From the NCBI GenBank assembly GCA_002404865.1, contig DHKP01000028.1:41296-105295 (forward strand): a DNA stretch of 64,000 nucleotides. Reading direction: 5' to 3'. The position numbers and the translations under genes are program-made. The DNA comes from Caryophanales bacterium UBA4691 (lineage in GTDB: Bacteria > Bacillota_I > Bacilli_A > RFN20 > CAG-826). Shown piece after piece: positions 16,885 to 25,363 of the stretch (its first letter is position 1; each line of letters starts with the position of its first letter). Under the pieces are notes generated by a model. It saw nothing but the letters and a program-made list of their open reading frames with translations. It did not search any database and was not told the DNA's origin.

Positions 16885-17712
16885 ATGAAAAGCGAAAAGA
16901 TTAATTTTGATGGGCTCATGAATTGTCGTGATTTAGGGGGATTCACTGGCCTAAATAATAAGAAAACGGTTTATAAGAAAGTCTATCGGAGCGACTCCCT
17001 CGACCGTCTTACAAAGAAGGACGTTGATATTCTCTCTAAGGAGCTTCATGTTCGTTACGATATCGATTTAAGAGCCCCTTTAGAAAGCGTTATTTTTCCT
17101 GATACGAAGATTCCGGGCGCCGAATATTTGTCTCTTCCTACCCAAGGGCGAGATTTTATCGTGAATAATGAAAATCATAAACCCTACGATTTAGGCGATA
17201 TTAACTTGAATCGGAACGTTAATTTTTTGTTCCATTGGGACAAAAATGGATCGAGTTTAGAAGCCATGAAAAGGAATTATCGAGCAAGAATCATTGATGA
17301 AGAAGCAAAACGCAGTTACGCAAAATTCTTCTCTTTGCTTGCGAATTTAGAAGATGGGGCGGTACTTTTCCATTGCCATGATGGGAAAGATAGAACTGGG
17401 GTTGTGACGATGCTTTATTTAGGGATACTTGGAGTATCTAGCGAAGATATCTTAGAGGATTATCTAGCCACGAATATTTACGTAAAAAAGAAAATTGAGG
17501 CAAGGAAAAAGTATTTCGATGAAGCCATACACTTATCGAAGAGCGATCCGATGTATGAATCTTTACTGCTTCTTACGGGTGTCCATAAAAGCTGGCTACT
17601 TGAAGCGATGGATGAAGTGAATAAGCTTGGTGGTTATGAAGAATACCTTCTTCATGAGGCGAATGTGAGTAAAGAAACGATCGAGCGTGTCCGCAATAAA
17701 TATCTCCAATAA
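16885..17712 (+). CDS. Tyrosine/lipid phosphatase of the LipA (Y_phosphatase3) family
   Basis: A 275-residue phosphatase with the CX5R active-site loop HCHDGKDRTGV (about residue 165-175) and the family N-terminal motif NCRDLGG. Relatives such as Listeria LipA dephosphorylate phosphotyrosine and phosphoinositides. I prefer the ATG at 16885: it aligns with the N-terminus of the second phosphatase at 24260, and a -10 box TAAAAT (16872-16877) ends 7 bases before it, which suggests a leaderless mRNA. The ATG at 16867 would put that box inside the gene. It is divergent from the copper operon and ends at a terminator. Confidence 0.85.
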   Translation: MKSEKINFDGLMNCRDLGGFTGLNNKKTVYKKVYRSDSLDRLTKKDVDILSKELHVRYDIDLRAPLESVIFPDTKIPGAEYLSLPTQGRDFIVNNENHKPYDLGDINLNRNVNFLFHWDKNGSSLEAMKRNYRARIIDEEAKRSYAKFFSLLANLEDGAVLFHCHDGKDRTGVVTMLYLGILGVSSEDILEDYLATNIYVKKKIEARKKYFDEAIHLSKSDPMYESLLLLTGVHKSWLLEAMDEVNKLGGYEEYLLHEANVSKETIERVRNKYLQ

Positions 17713-17740
17713 TCGTTCCTAAATTATTTTGGTTTGGTTA

Positions 17741-17775
17741 AAAAACTGCCCATATTTCTACGAGCAGTTTTTGTA
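17741..17775. terminator. Bidirectional terminator
   Basis: AAAAACTGC and GCAGTTTTT form a stem with a 14-base loop between the convergent phosphatase and fba genes; it has A and T tails that suit both strands. Confidence 0.8.
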
Positions 17776-17791
17776 TTTGAGAATTAATTGA

Positions 17792-18670
17792 TTAAGCCTT
17801 ATCGACGCTTCCGAAGAGTTTCATCTTCTCTTCGACTTTCGCGCAGATGGCATTGAATCCTGGCTTTAAGATCTTGCGAGGATCGTATCCTTTTTCAAGG
17901 TTATCGGCAGTTGGATTTGCCTTTCCGCTTGCGCAATAATCGATTGTCGCTTGGGCGAAAACGAGTTGGCAATCGGTATTGACGTTGATTTTGCTCACGC
18001 CGTTTTTGATGGCGTGGACGATTTGATCATCAGGGATTCCGGTTCCGCCATGTAAGACAAGAGGAATACCGCCGGTGGCCTTGTTGATTTCTTCAAGCGC
18101 ATCGAAATGGAGACCTTTCCAGTCTTCTGGATAGATACCATGGATATTTCCGATGCCAGCGGCTAAGAAATCGATCCCAAGATCAACGATTTTTTTGCAT
18201 TCTTTTGGATCAGCGACTTCTCCATCCGCGGTGACGCCATCTTCGGTTCCGCCGATTGCGCCGACTTCCGCTTCAATGGATAAACCTTTATCGTGAGCTA
18301 ACGCGACGAGCTCAGTGGTCTTTTTGATATTTTCTTCGAACGGGAGAGAAGAACCATCGAACATAATGGAAGTGAATCCGGCATCAATGCACTCTTTTGC
18401 GGCTTCATAGGTGCCGTGGTCAAGGTGAAGAACGACTGGGACGGTGATGCCAAGGCTTTCGTCCATGGCTCTTACCATCGCGGCAACGGTTTTAAAACCT
18501 GCCATATATTTACCAGCCCCACAGCTAACGCCTAGAATCACTGGCGAATTGAGCTTTTGGGCGGTGAGAAGGACGGCTTTCGTCCATTCAAGGTTGTTGA
18601 TGTTGAATTGCCCAACGGCGTAGTGTCCGTCGCGAGCGAGTTTCAACATTCTTGTAGCATTTACTAACAT
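17792..18670 (-). CDS. fba: Class II fructose-bisphosphate aldolase
   Basis: A 292-residue zinc-dependent aldolase cleaving fructose 1,6-bisphosphate in glycolysis. Visible family signatures: VVLHLDHGTYEAAKECIDAG (catalytic Asp and zinc His), IEAEVGAIGGTEDG, IGNIHGIY, LVLHGGTGIPDDQI (zinc His and phosphate loop) and KINVNTDCQ. The length fits class IIB enzymes. GGAGG lies 10 bases before the ATG. A class II tagatose- or other sugar-bisphosphate aldolase cannot be wholly excluded. GpmA elsewhere in the window belongs to the same pathway. Confidence 0.92.
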   Translation of the reverse strand: MLVNATRMLKLARDGHYAVGQFNINNLEWTKAVLLTAQKLNSPVILGVSCGAGKYMAGFKTVAAMVRAMDESLGITVPVVLHLDHGTYEAAKECIDAGFTSIMFDGSSLPFEENIKKTTELVALAHDKGLSIEAEVGAIGGTEDGVTADGEVADPKECKKIVDLGIDFLAAGIGNIHGIYPEDWKGLHFDALEEINKATGGIPLVLHGGTGIPDDQIVHAIKNGVSKINVNTDCQLVFAQATIDYCASGKANPTADNLEKGYDPRKILKPGFNAICAKVEEKMKLFGSVDKA

Positions 18671-18721
18671 GATTGAGAACCTCCAAGTTCCAAAGAATAT
18701 TATTCCTTTCTCTCACTTTCT

Positions 18722-18757
18722 TTGCAACTCTATCGACTTACTTCTAAAATAAATCGT
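18722..18757 (+). promoter_or_regulatory. Leaderless-type sigma-A promoter of nrdG
   Basis: TTGCAA (18722-18727) and TAAAAT (18745-18750) are 17 bases apart. Only 7 bases separate the -10 box from the ATG, so transcription should begin at or next to the start codon. No Shine-Dalgarno is present. Confidence 0.65.
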
Positions 18758-19453
18758 ATGGATTTTAGTGGTTGGGAAAAACTTTCTCTTGTCGATTACG
18801 ATGACCGTATCGCGACAACTCTATTTGTAGCGGGCTGCAATTTGCGTTGCCCGTTTTGTCATAATAGCGAGCTTGTATTGCATCCAAAGAATAATCCTAC
18901 GATTTCTTGGGAAGAGATAATGGAATATCTTGAGCGGAGAAAAGGCGTGCTAGATGCAGTAGTTATCACAGGCGGAGAGCCGACACTGATGAATGACCTC
19001 ATCGAGAAGATGCAAGATATTAAAAAACTCGGCTATTTAATTAAATTGGATACCAATGGCACAAATCCAGATTTATTGATGGATTTATCTAATCTAGGGT
19101 TAGTGGACTATATTGCCATGGATATTAAGAATTCTTTGCCAAAATATGGCGTTACCTCTGGGAAGCCATTGCTTGACACTTCTAAGATAGAAGAATCGAT
19201 TCGCTTTTTGCTTAATGGCGTGATCGATTATGAATTCCGAACCACAATCATTGATGAATTCCATACTAGTTTAGATATGGAACGAATCGGGCAATTGATT
19301 GAAGGGGCAAAACGTTATTACCTTCAACGCTATATCGATAATGAGTATTGCATTGAGCATGGCTATCATGAAGTTTCAAAAGAAAAGGCTCTTGTTTTCA
19401 AAGCAATCGTAAGCAAATACGTTAAACAAGTATCTTTGCGCGGCTATGAATAA
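18758..19453 (+). CDS. nrdG: Anaerobic ribonucleotide reductase activating enzyme
   Basis: A 231-residue radical SAM enzyme. The cluster-binding motif is AGCNLRCPFCHN (about residues 22-33), followed by the SAM-binding VVITGGEPTLM. It installs the glycyl radical in NrdD under anoxia. It is a longer type than the E. coli NrdG and resembles the pyruvate formate-lyase-like activases paired with thiol-dependent NrdD. I start at MDFSGWEKL because the upstream frame is occupied by the promoter. NrdD and TrxB lie next to it, convergent. Confidence 0.88.
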   Translation: MDFSGWEKLSLVDYDDRIATTLFVAGCNLRCPFCHNSELVLHPKNNPTISWEEIMEYLERRKGVLDAVVITGGEPTLMNDLIEKMQDIKKLGYLIKLDTNGTNPDLLMDLSNLGLVDYIAMDIKNSLPKYGVTSGKPLLDTSKIEESIRFLLNGVIDYEFRTTIIDEFHTSLDMERIGQLIEGAKRYYLQRYIDNEYCIEHGYHEVSKEKALVFKAIVSKYVKQVSLRGYE

Positions 19454-19455
19454 AA

Positions 19456-19483
19456 AATAACGCTAGCTGACCTAGCGTTATTT
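19456..19483. terminator. Bidirectional terminator between nrdG and trxB
   Basis: AAATAACGCTAG pairs with CTAGCGTTATTT across a 5-base loop. It ends transcription from both convergent units and overlaps the last codons of trxB. Confidence 0.85.
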
Positions 19484-20392
19484 GATGGAATATAAGTATT
19501 TATTTGCGCTTAAGCTCGCAATCGCGCCATCTCCGCATGCGGTAGTGAGTTGACGCACTTTTTTATCGGTGCAATCGCCAGCGGCAAATAGCCCTTTCGT
19601 CTTTGTGCTCTTGTCTTCATCCACTTTGATGAAACCGTGATTCAATTCGACTAAATTTGAGAATCTAACGTTATCAGGAACTTGCCCAATCGCAACAAAC
19701 GCGGCTTTTGCTGGGATTTCTATCATTTCTTTGCTTATCGTATTTTCATAGCGGACTGCCGTTAAGGAAGTCCCATCCCCGATAAATTCTTTTGAATTCA
19801 TATTGTGATAAACGGTTACGTTCTTTAAAGAAAGAAGCGCACTAACGAGAACTTCATCCGCGAAAAAGCGATCGAATAAAGTAACGATATTGACATGGGA
19901 ACAAATGCTAGCGAGCATCAAGGCGTATTGGAGAGCGCTATTGGCGTCCCCGATGACGGTTACGTCTTGATTGCTATAGAAGGCCCCGTCGCATACGGCG
20001 CAATAGGAAATTCCGTGCCCTAAATATTTGTCTTCGCCCTCGATATTCAAATGACGATGTTTGACGCCTGTTGCGATAATGACGGCCTTTGCCTTGTATT
20101 CGGCATATTGGCCTTTAATGATAAAGGTATCGCCTTCTTTTTGAATGGATAACGCTTCATCGAGTTCGAAAGCCCCGCCTAAAGCGCTATATTGCTCAAA
20201 CATATTATTTGAGAGTTCTAGCCCGCTGATGGATGCAATGCTTGGGAAATTCTCAACGCGAGGAGAATCTGCGATTTGGCCTCCAATCGCTTCTTTTTCG
20301 AGCAAGGTAACGCTTCTGCCTGCTCTAAGAGCATAAAGACCTGCCGTTAAAGCAGCAGGTCCTCCACCGATGATAATGATATCAGGCGACAT
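19478..20392 (-). CDS. trxB: Thioredoxin reductase-like flavoprotein
   Basis: A 304-residue FAD/NAD(P)H disulfide reductase: FAD-binding IIIGGGPAALTAGLYALRAG, the redox-active pair in SYCAVCDGAF (CxxC, most relatives have CATC), and the C-terminal GLFAAGDCTDKKVRQL. The usual second glycine-rich NADPH motif GGGxSA is replaced by VIGDANSALQYA, so electron-donor preference is unclear; a ferredoxin-dependent type is possible. The start lies inside the last codons of nrdD (11-base overlap), so the two are translationally coupled. It most likely re-reduces the glutaredoxin-like domain fused to NrdD. Confidence 0.88.
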   Translation of the reverse strand: MSPDIIIIGGGPAALTAGLYALRAGRSVTLLEKEAIGGQIADSPRVENFPSIASISGLELSNNMFEQYSALGGAFELDEALSIQKEGDTFIIKGQYAEYKAKAVIIATGVKHRHLNIEGEDKYLGHGISYCAVCDGAFYSNQDVTVIGDANSALQYALMLASICSHVNIVTLFDRFFADEVLVSALLSLKNVTVYHNMNSKEFIGDGTSLTAVRYENTISKEMIEIPAKAAFVAIGQVPDNVRFSNLVELNHGFIKVDEDKSTKTKGLFAAGDCTDKKVRQLTTACGDGAIASLSANKYLYSIK

Positions 20393-22769
20393 GTCCGCCT
20401 TTGACTTTCTCGATGTATCCGCGGATGAGAGAAGCATTCTCATACACGTCATAGCTATCGCCGTTCGGCACGATTAACGTTGGGGCTTTTGTGACACCAA
20501 ATGCCAAGGTGGTTTCTTTATTGCTCATCGCATCGATGTTTTGGTAATGAATACCTTCTTTATCAAGGAGCATTTTCGCCATCTTGCAGTTTGGGCAAGT
20601 CGCAGAAGTGAATAACATTGGCTCAGTTACTTTTGGAAGAGCATGTTCATGCTTTTCAGCGCATGTGCAGTGGTCGCCTTCTTCACTATGGAAGATGCTT
20701 GTGGATGGATCATAGGTCTTACGATCTTTGAATTCTTGGCTCTTCCCAGCATTCCAGTTTTTCACAGGACGGTAGTAACCAGTGATACGGCTATAGACTT
20801 CAGTCTCTTTCCCACATACTGGGCATTTCCAGACTTCCCCAGCGAGATACCCATGGTCTGGGCAGATGGAATAAGTCGGAGACATCGTGTAATAAGGGAG
20901 CTTGTAATTTTCCGCAATCTTACGAACGAGTTTCATGCAGCTTTCCCAATTTGGAAGGCGTTGACCCAAGAAAGCGTGGAAGACGGTTCCTGATGTATAG
21001 AGAGTTTGGAATCGATCTTCGATATCCAAAGCTTGGAAGATATCGCTCGTAAATCCGACAGGAAGGTGAGAGCTATTGGTGTAATAAGGGACTTCCCCAG
21101 CTTTTCCAGCTGTGATGATGTCTGGATAACGTTCACGGTCATGTTTCGCTAAGCGATAAGAGGTTGATTCGGCTGGTGTTGCCTCGAGGTTGAAGAGGTC
21201 GCCGTATTTTTCTTGGTAATCGCTTAAGCGTGTTCTCATGTGGTTAAGAACTTCGACGGTGAAATCTTGCGCGTCTTTATGAGAGAGATCGTCTTTGAGC
21301 CAACGGGCATTGAGGCAAGCTTCGTTCATACCGACTAGACCAATCGTGGAGAAGTGGTTCTTGAATGTCCCTAAGTAATGTTTGGTATACGGGTATAATC
21401 CCGCTTCAAGTAAGGTTGTGACGGTCTTGCGTTTGATATCTAAGCTTCTCGCCGCAATATCCATCATATGGTCAAGACGAGCGTAGAAATCCGCTTTATC
21501 AGTGGCTAGATAAGCGATGCGTGGCATATTGATGGTAACAACACCGATAGAACCAGTCGATTCGCCACTTCCGAAGAAGCCGCCGGATTTTTTGCGGAGC
21601 TCACGTAAATCGAGACGTAAGCGGCAGCACATAGAGCGAACATCGCTTGGCTTCATATCACTATTGATATAGTTAGAGAAGTAAGGGGTGCCGTATTTAG
21701 CAGTCATCGTGAAGAGGAGACGGTTATTTTCCGTATCGCTCCAGTCGAAATCTTTGGTGATGGAGTAAGTTGGGATTGGGTATTGGAAGCCGCGCCCATT
21801 CGCGTCGCCTTCGATCATGACTTCGATGAAGGCCTTGTTGATCATCGCCATTTCTTTCTTGCAATCGCCATAGGTGAAGTCCATTGGCTTTCCACCGACA
21901 AGCGCTGGAAGATTTGCCATATCATCAGGAACGGTCCAATCTAATGTGACGTTGGTGAATGGCGCTTGTGTGCCCCAACGAGACGGAGTGTTCACGCCAT
22001 AAATAAAGCTTTGGATGCATTGCTTGACTTGTTTGTAATCAAGATTGTCCGCTTTGACGAAAGGGGCTAAGTAGGTATCAAAGCTTGAGAAAGCTTGAGC
22101 ACCTGCCCATTCGTTTTGCATGATGCCCAAGAAGTTCACCATTTGATTGCAAAGCGTCATTAAGTGACGAGCTGGAGTGGAAGTGATTTTGCCAGTGACT
22201 CCACCTAAGCCTTGTTGAATGAGTTGCTTTAGTGACCACCCAGCGCAATAGCCAGTTAGCATGCTTAAATCGTGAATGTGAATATCGGCATTGCGGTGAG
22301 CATCCGCGATTTCTTTATCATAAACTTGGGAGAGCCAGTAGTTAGCGGTGACGGCGCCAGAATTAGAAAGGATTAAGCCGCCGACAGAATAGGTGACTGT
22401 GCTATTTTCTTTAACGCGCCAGTCGTTAAGGCGAAGATAACTATCGACAACTGCGGCATAGTTAAGTTCGGTTTTCTTGATGTCGCGGAGTTGAGCGTGT
22501 TTATTGCGATAATCCATATAAGAACGAGCGACATCGACGTATTGAGCTTGGATCAATACGGTTTCAACGCTGTCTTGGATATCTTCTACCGCGATGATTT
22601 GATCTTTGACCTTTTTCGCAAAATCGGCGGTAACACGAAGTGCTAAAAGTTCAAGAATGTTTGGGGTGATGGTAACGTGCTCTTGATCGAAAGCACGGCC
22701 CATAGCAGCCTCAATTTTCTTAATGTCAAAGTCGACGATTGAATTGTCTCTTTTCTTAACGCGCAACAT
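20382..22769 (-). CDS. nrdD: Anaerobic (class III) ribonucleotide reductase fused to a glutaredoxin-like domain
   Basis: A 795-residue enzyme reducing ribonucleotides to deoxyribonucleotides without oxygen. The N-terminal ATP-cone (KKRDNSIVDFDIKKIEAAMG, residues 5-90) gives allosteric control. The barrel follows, then a zinc site (ICPDHGYLAGEVWKCPVCGK) and the glycyl-radical loop SRITGYYRPVKNW with Gly664. The last 90 residues are a NrdH/glutaredoxin-like domain with C725-P-N-C728 (TSATCPNCKMAK) and KAPTLIVP. The fusion marks the subgroup that takes electrons from a thiol protein rather than formate. Co-expression with trxB supports this. AGGAGG precedes the ATG. Confidence 0.93.
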   Translation of the reverse strand: MLRVKKRDNSIVDFDIKKIEAAMGRAFDQEHVTITPNILELLALRVTADFAKKVKDQIIAVEDIQDSVETVLIQAQYVDVARSYMDYRNKHAQLRDIKKTELNYAAVVDSYLRLNDWRVKENSTVTYSVGGLILSNSGAVTANYWLSQVYDKEIADAHRNADIHIHDLSMLTGYCAGWSLKQLIQQGLGGVTGKITSTPARHLMTLCNQMVNFLGIMQNEWAGAQAFSSFDTYLAPFVKADNLDYKQVKQCIQSFIYGVNTPSRWGTQAPFTNVTLDWTVPDDMANLPALVGGKPMDFTYGDCKKEMAMINKAFIEVMIEGDANGRGFQYPIPTYSITKDFDWSDTENNRLLFTMTAKYGTPYFSNYINSDMKPSDVRSMCCRLRLDLRELRKKSGGFFGSGESTGSIGVVTINMPRIAYLATDKADFYARLDHMMDIAARSLDIKRKTVTTLLEAGLYPYTKHYLGTFKNHFSTIGLVGMNEACLNARWLKDDLSHKDAQDFTVEVLNHMRTRLSDYQEKYGDLFNLEATPAESTSYRLAKHDRERYPDIITAGKAGEVPYYTNSSHLPVGFTSDIFQALDIEDRFQTLYTSGTVFHAFLGQRLPNWESCMKLVRKIAENYKLPYYTMSPTYSICPDHGYLAGEVWKCPVCGKETEVYSRITGYYRPVKNWNAGKSQEFKDRKTYDPSTSIFHSEEGDHCTCAEKHEHALPKVTEPMLFTSATCPNCKMAKMLLDKEGIHYQNIDAMSNKETTLAFGVTKAPTLIVPNGDSYDVYENASLIRGYIEKVKGGHVA

Positions 22770-23275
22770 AACATAGTCCTCCTGAAATTTGATGTGGGTT
22801 GGGGTTAGAAAGCCATAGGGTCTTAGCTTTGAAGAACCCTAGCTACAACCATTCTATACTACGAACAGAGTAAGACGCTTCTCATATGCTCTATTCGCCC
22901 TGCGCAAGATATCATACCGAGCAAAATTCTAATTTCAATTATCAAAAAGACTCATCATGTGTAAGAAAACTTTTTGCTTAGGCGACGTACTCTTTTTTCT
23001 AAAGAAAAGTCGCGGTTTTGCGCCGAATTTTGAAACCCTATTTTTGGAAGAAGAAAGTCAATATCGATTTATAGCAAACTATACACTGTCTAAAGAAAGC
23101 AAAAAGTATTCGGAAGGAGTCTAAGAAAACAATTTTAATTGTAAAGATTCTTCGTTTTGAACATGGTTTTTTGACGAACGATTGAGTTTGTCGTATTCAC
23201 TTAATATATTCGGAAGAGAATAAGAAAAAAATCGTAGTATATTTATTTAGATTAAAAAAGGAGAATTGTTTTTTC
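22770..23275. other. Divergent intergenic region nrdD-mscL
   Basis: About 500 bases without a convincing gene. On the minus strand the nrdD leader holds a hairpin (AGGGT/ACCCT, about 22816-22843) before the AGGAGG site. On the plus side, ATTCGGAAG followed by TAAGAAAA occurs at 23108-23129 and again exactly 100 bases later at 23208-23228. I see no NrdR box and no riboswitch I can name. Confidence 0.5.
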
Positions 23276-24007
23276 ATGAAAAAGAAGAAAAGTTTCAAAG
23301 AGCAGCAAAAGAACTTTTGGGCGGATTTCAAAGCCTTCATGTTGCGTGGCAACGTTCTCGATCTTGCCGTTGGCGTTATCATCGGCGGCGCATTTAACGC
23401 AATCGTTACCGCGCTTGTCAATATTTTGCTTAGCGTTTGCACTTGGACGGTCCCGGGTGGCTTAAAAGGACTTGTTACGGTTTTACCCGCTGTGAACGAC
23501 ACTCAAGCTGGCATGAATAGCGCAATCGGGCTAGGCCAGCAGTTCGCCGCGAGCGACTTGCAAATGCTTGCGAAAACTCAAGCGATTGCCGATTATGGCG
23601 AAAGCGTTATCGCGGAGAACCCAAACTTAATTGAGTCGGTTAAGACGACGATTCTTAGCAAATACACATTGCACGGAACAAGCTATTTTTATAATGGCAG
23701 TGCTCTTATTGATTGGGGGACTTTTATTAATGCCATCGTTTCGTTTTTAATTATTGGCTTCACCCTATTTATCATTGTTCGGACTGTCAAAGTGATTCAA
23801 AGCAAGAATAAGGAAATCAAAGAAAAAGCCCTTGCGGAATTAAAGGCCAAAAATGAAAAAGCCGCGGAAGAAGCGATTACTCCAGTTGCGGAAGAAGCTG
23901 CACCCGCTCCTGCTGCTCCGGCTGCGCCTGCAGATATTGATGTCTTACTACAAATCCGTGACGAACTAAAGAAACTCAACGAAAAAGATAAAAAGGAAGA
24001 TAAATAA
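23276..24007 (+). CDS. mscL: Large-conductance mechanosensitive channel with enlarged loop and Ala/Pro tail
   Basis: A 243-residue MscL, well above the usual 130-150. The first helix is canonical (FMLRGNVLDLAVGVIIGGAF) and the second is WGTFINAIVSFLIIGFTLFI, followed by the charged cytoplasmic helix. The extracellular loop between them is about 95 residues against roughly 40 in most relatives. The C-terminal bundle is reached through a linker rich in Ala, Pro and Glu, ending with a conserved LLQIRDELKKLNEKDKK helix. The channel opens on membrane tension after osmotic downshock. AAGGAG lies 12 bases before the ATG, a long spacing. Confidence 0.9.
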   Translation: MKKKKSFKEQQKNFWADFKAFMLRGNVLDLAVGVIIGGAFNAIVTALVNILLSVCTWTVPGGLKGLVTVLPAVNDTQAGMNSAIGLGQQFAASDLQMLAKTQAIADYGESVIAENPNLIESVKTTILSKYTLHGTSYFYNGSALIDWGTFINAIVSFLIIGFTLFIIVRTVKVIQSKNKEIKEKALAELKAKNEKAAEEAITPVAEEAAPAPAAPAAPADIDVLLQIRDELKKLNEKDKKEDK

Positions 24008-24025
24008 GTGTAAATCATTAAAACG

Positions 24026-24063
24026 TCCATTCCTCCAAAAAGGAGAAACGGGCGCTTTTTTGA
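24026..24063 (+). terminator. Terminator after mscL
   Basis: CGTCC pairs with GGGCG outside an inner CTCC/GGAG stem, and a run of six T follows. Confidence 0.7.
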
Positions 24064-24259
24064 TTAAAGAACGTCTTAAAAATAAGCTTTTATTGCGGTG
24101 ATAATTAAAAATAACCGCGCAAAACTTAGTGATTAATGCGAAAAAAGAGTTTGTAAAAACATCGCGATTCTCAGGTTAAAAAGTTAAAATTCTAAAGCTA
24201 GGCAACTATAAAAAATGCCAATTTGGCATTAGCTCGTATCATTTGTGGAGGGGTATAAT

Positions 24260-25363
24260 ATGATTAGGAATTTACATTTCGAAGGAATTGAAAATTTTAG
24301 AGATTTAGGAGGCTATGAAACTCCTTATGGCCATACTCATTCTGGCGTGATTTATCGAAGTGGCTCTTTAACTAACGCGACCGACGCTGATTTAGACAAG
24401 ATGGTTTCTTTAGGCATCAAAACGATTATTGATCTACGCGACCAAAATAGCCCTGTAACAAAAGTGGACCGTGTGAAAAACGATTCTCGTTTTCTGACGA
24501 TTGAATGCTCCGTGAATGGAAACGGAAGGATTCCTGTGGATTACGATGATGGGGTTGCTAGCTATTTAGAAATGCTAGAAGATCCTCGCCAAGCAAGGAA
24601 AATCCTTTATTCCATCATGAATTCTCCAAAGCCTCTTTTAATTCATTGCATGGCGGGGAAAGACCGAACAGGCGTCTTTTCTTCTTTGATTTTGCTCGCT
24701 AATGGCGTTACTGTCGATGATGTTAATGAAAACTATATGGAGTCTTTCCCGCTTCTAGCGCCCTCTACTAGGAAATTAAAACAAGAAGATCCTTCTTTCC
24801 CGCTTTTTCCTTTGACGCCCAATCAATTTTTATTTTTAGATTTCTATGACGCTTTCCTTGCTAGATGGGGAAGCGTAGATGATTATTTAGAGTGGCTGCT
24901 TTTCACAGACGATGAAATCGAACTCTTCCATAACTTATTAGGAAAACAAGAGAAAAGCTGTGGGGCGGTTGTTTTCCATAATAATGACATCTTGGTGGAA
25001 CATATGGCCATGGGGCACTATAGCATCCCTAAAGGCCATGTGGAAATTATCGACCCAAACGATGAAGCGACTGCCCTTCGCGAAATTAAAGAAGAGACGG
25101 GTCTAGATGTGCAGCTAATGAAGAGCGGGACTTATTCCATTTATTATTCGCCGAAAGTCGGTGTAGCCAAAGAAGTTAAGTTTTTTATCGCGGATGCTTC
25201 TAAGGCAAAAACAACTCCTCAAAAAGAAGAAGTAAGCGATATTTATTGGCTTTCTCCGAATGACGCGATTCGTTGTATGTCTCATGATAGCGATCGAAAA
25301 GTCATCCAATGGGCTTGCGAGGAACGCGCTAGAATTCTTTATCACGATAAGAAAAATCAATAG
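24260..25363 (+). CDS. Fusion of a LipA-like tyrosine/lipid phosphatase and a Nudix hydrolase
   Basis: A 367-residue two-domain protein. Residues 1-230 are a Y_phosphatase3 domain with the loop IHCMAGKDRTGVF and N-terminal ENFRDLGGYETPYGH, paralogous to the protein at 16885. Residues 238-365 form a Nudix domain: SCGAVVFHNNDILVEH, then PKGHVEIIDPNDEATALREI and KEETG. The Nudix box has one extra residue before REIKEE and Asp in place of the first Glu, but the metal-binding core is intact. Ap4A-type pyrophosphatases share the PKGHVE pattern. GGAGG is 8 bases before the ATG. The 3' end overlaps the convergent ATP-grasp gene by 7 bases. Confidence 0.88.
   Translation: MIRNLHFEGIENFRDLGGYETPYGHTHSGVIYRSGSLTNATDADLDKMVSLGIKTIIDLRDQNSPVTKVDRVKNDSRFLTIECSVNGNGRIPVDYDDGVASYLEMLEDPRQARKILYSIMNSPKPLLIHCMAGKDRTGVFSSLILLANGVTVDDVNENYMESFPLLAPSTRKLKQEDPSFPLFPLTPNQFLFLDFYDAFLARWGSVDDYLEWLLFTDDEIELFHNLLGKQEKSCGAVVFHNNDILVEHMAMGHYSIPKGHVEIIDPNDEATALREIKEETGLDVQLMKSGTYSIYYSPKVGVAKEVKFFIADASKAKTTPQKEEVSDIYWLSPNDAIRCMSHDSDRKVIQWACEERARILYHDKKNQ

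Noticed and set aside
22780..22930. Riboswitch or NrdR box in the nrdD leader
   Set aside because: Only one simple hairpin is visible; no cobalamin aptamer features and no ACA-ATAT-TGT type NrdR box could be found.
24218..24232. Near-palindrome ATGCCAATTTGGCAT before the phosphatase-Nudix gene
   Set aside because: Could be an operator, but it is a single short site with no regulator nearby and no second copy found.
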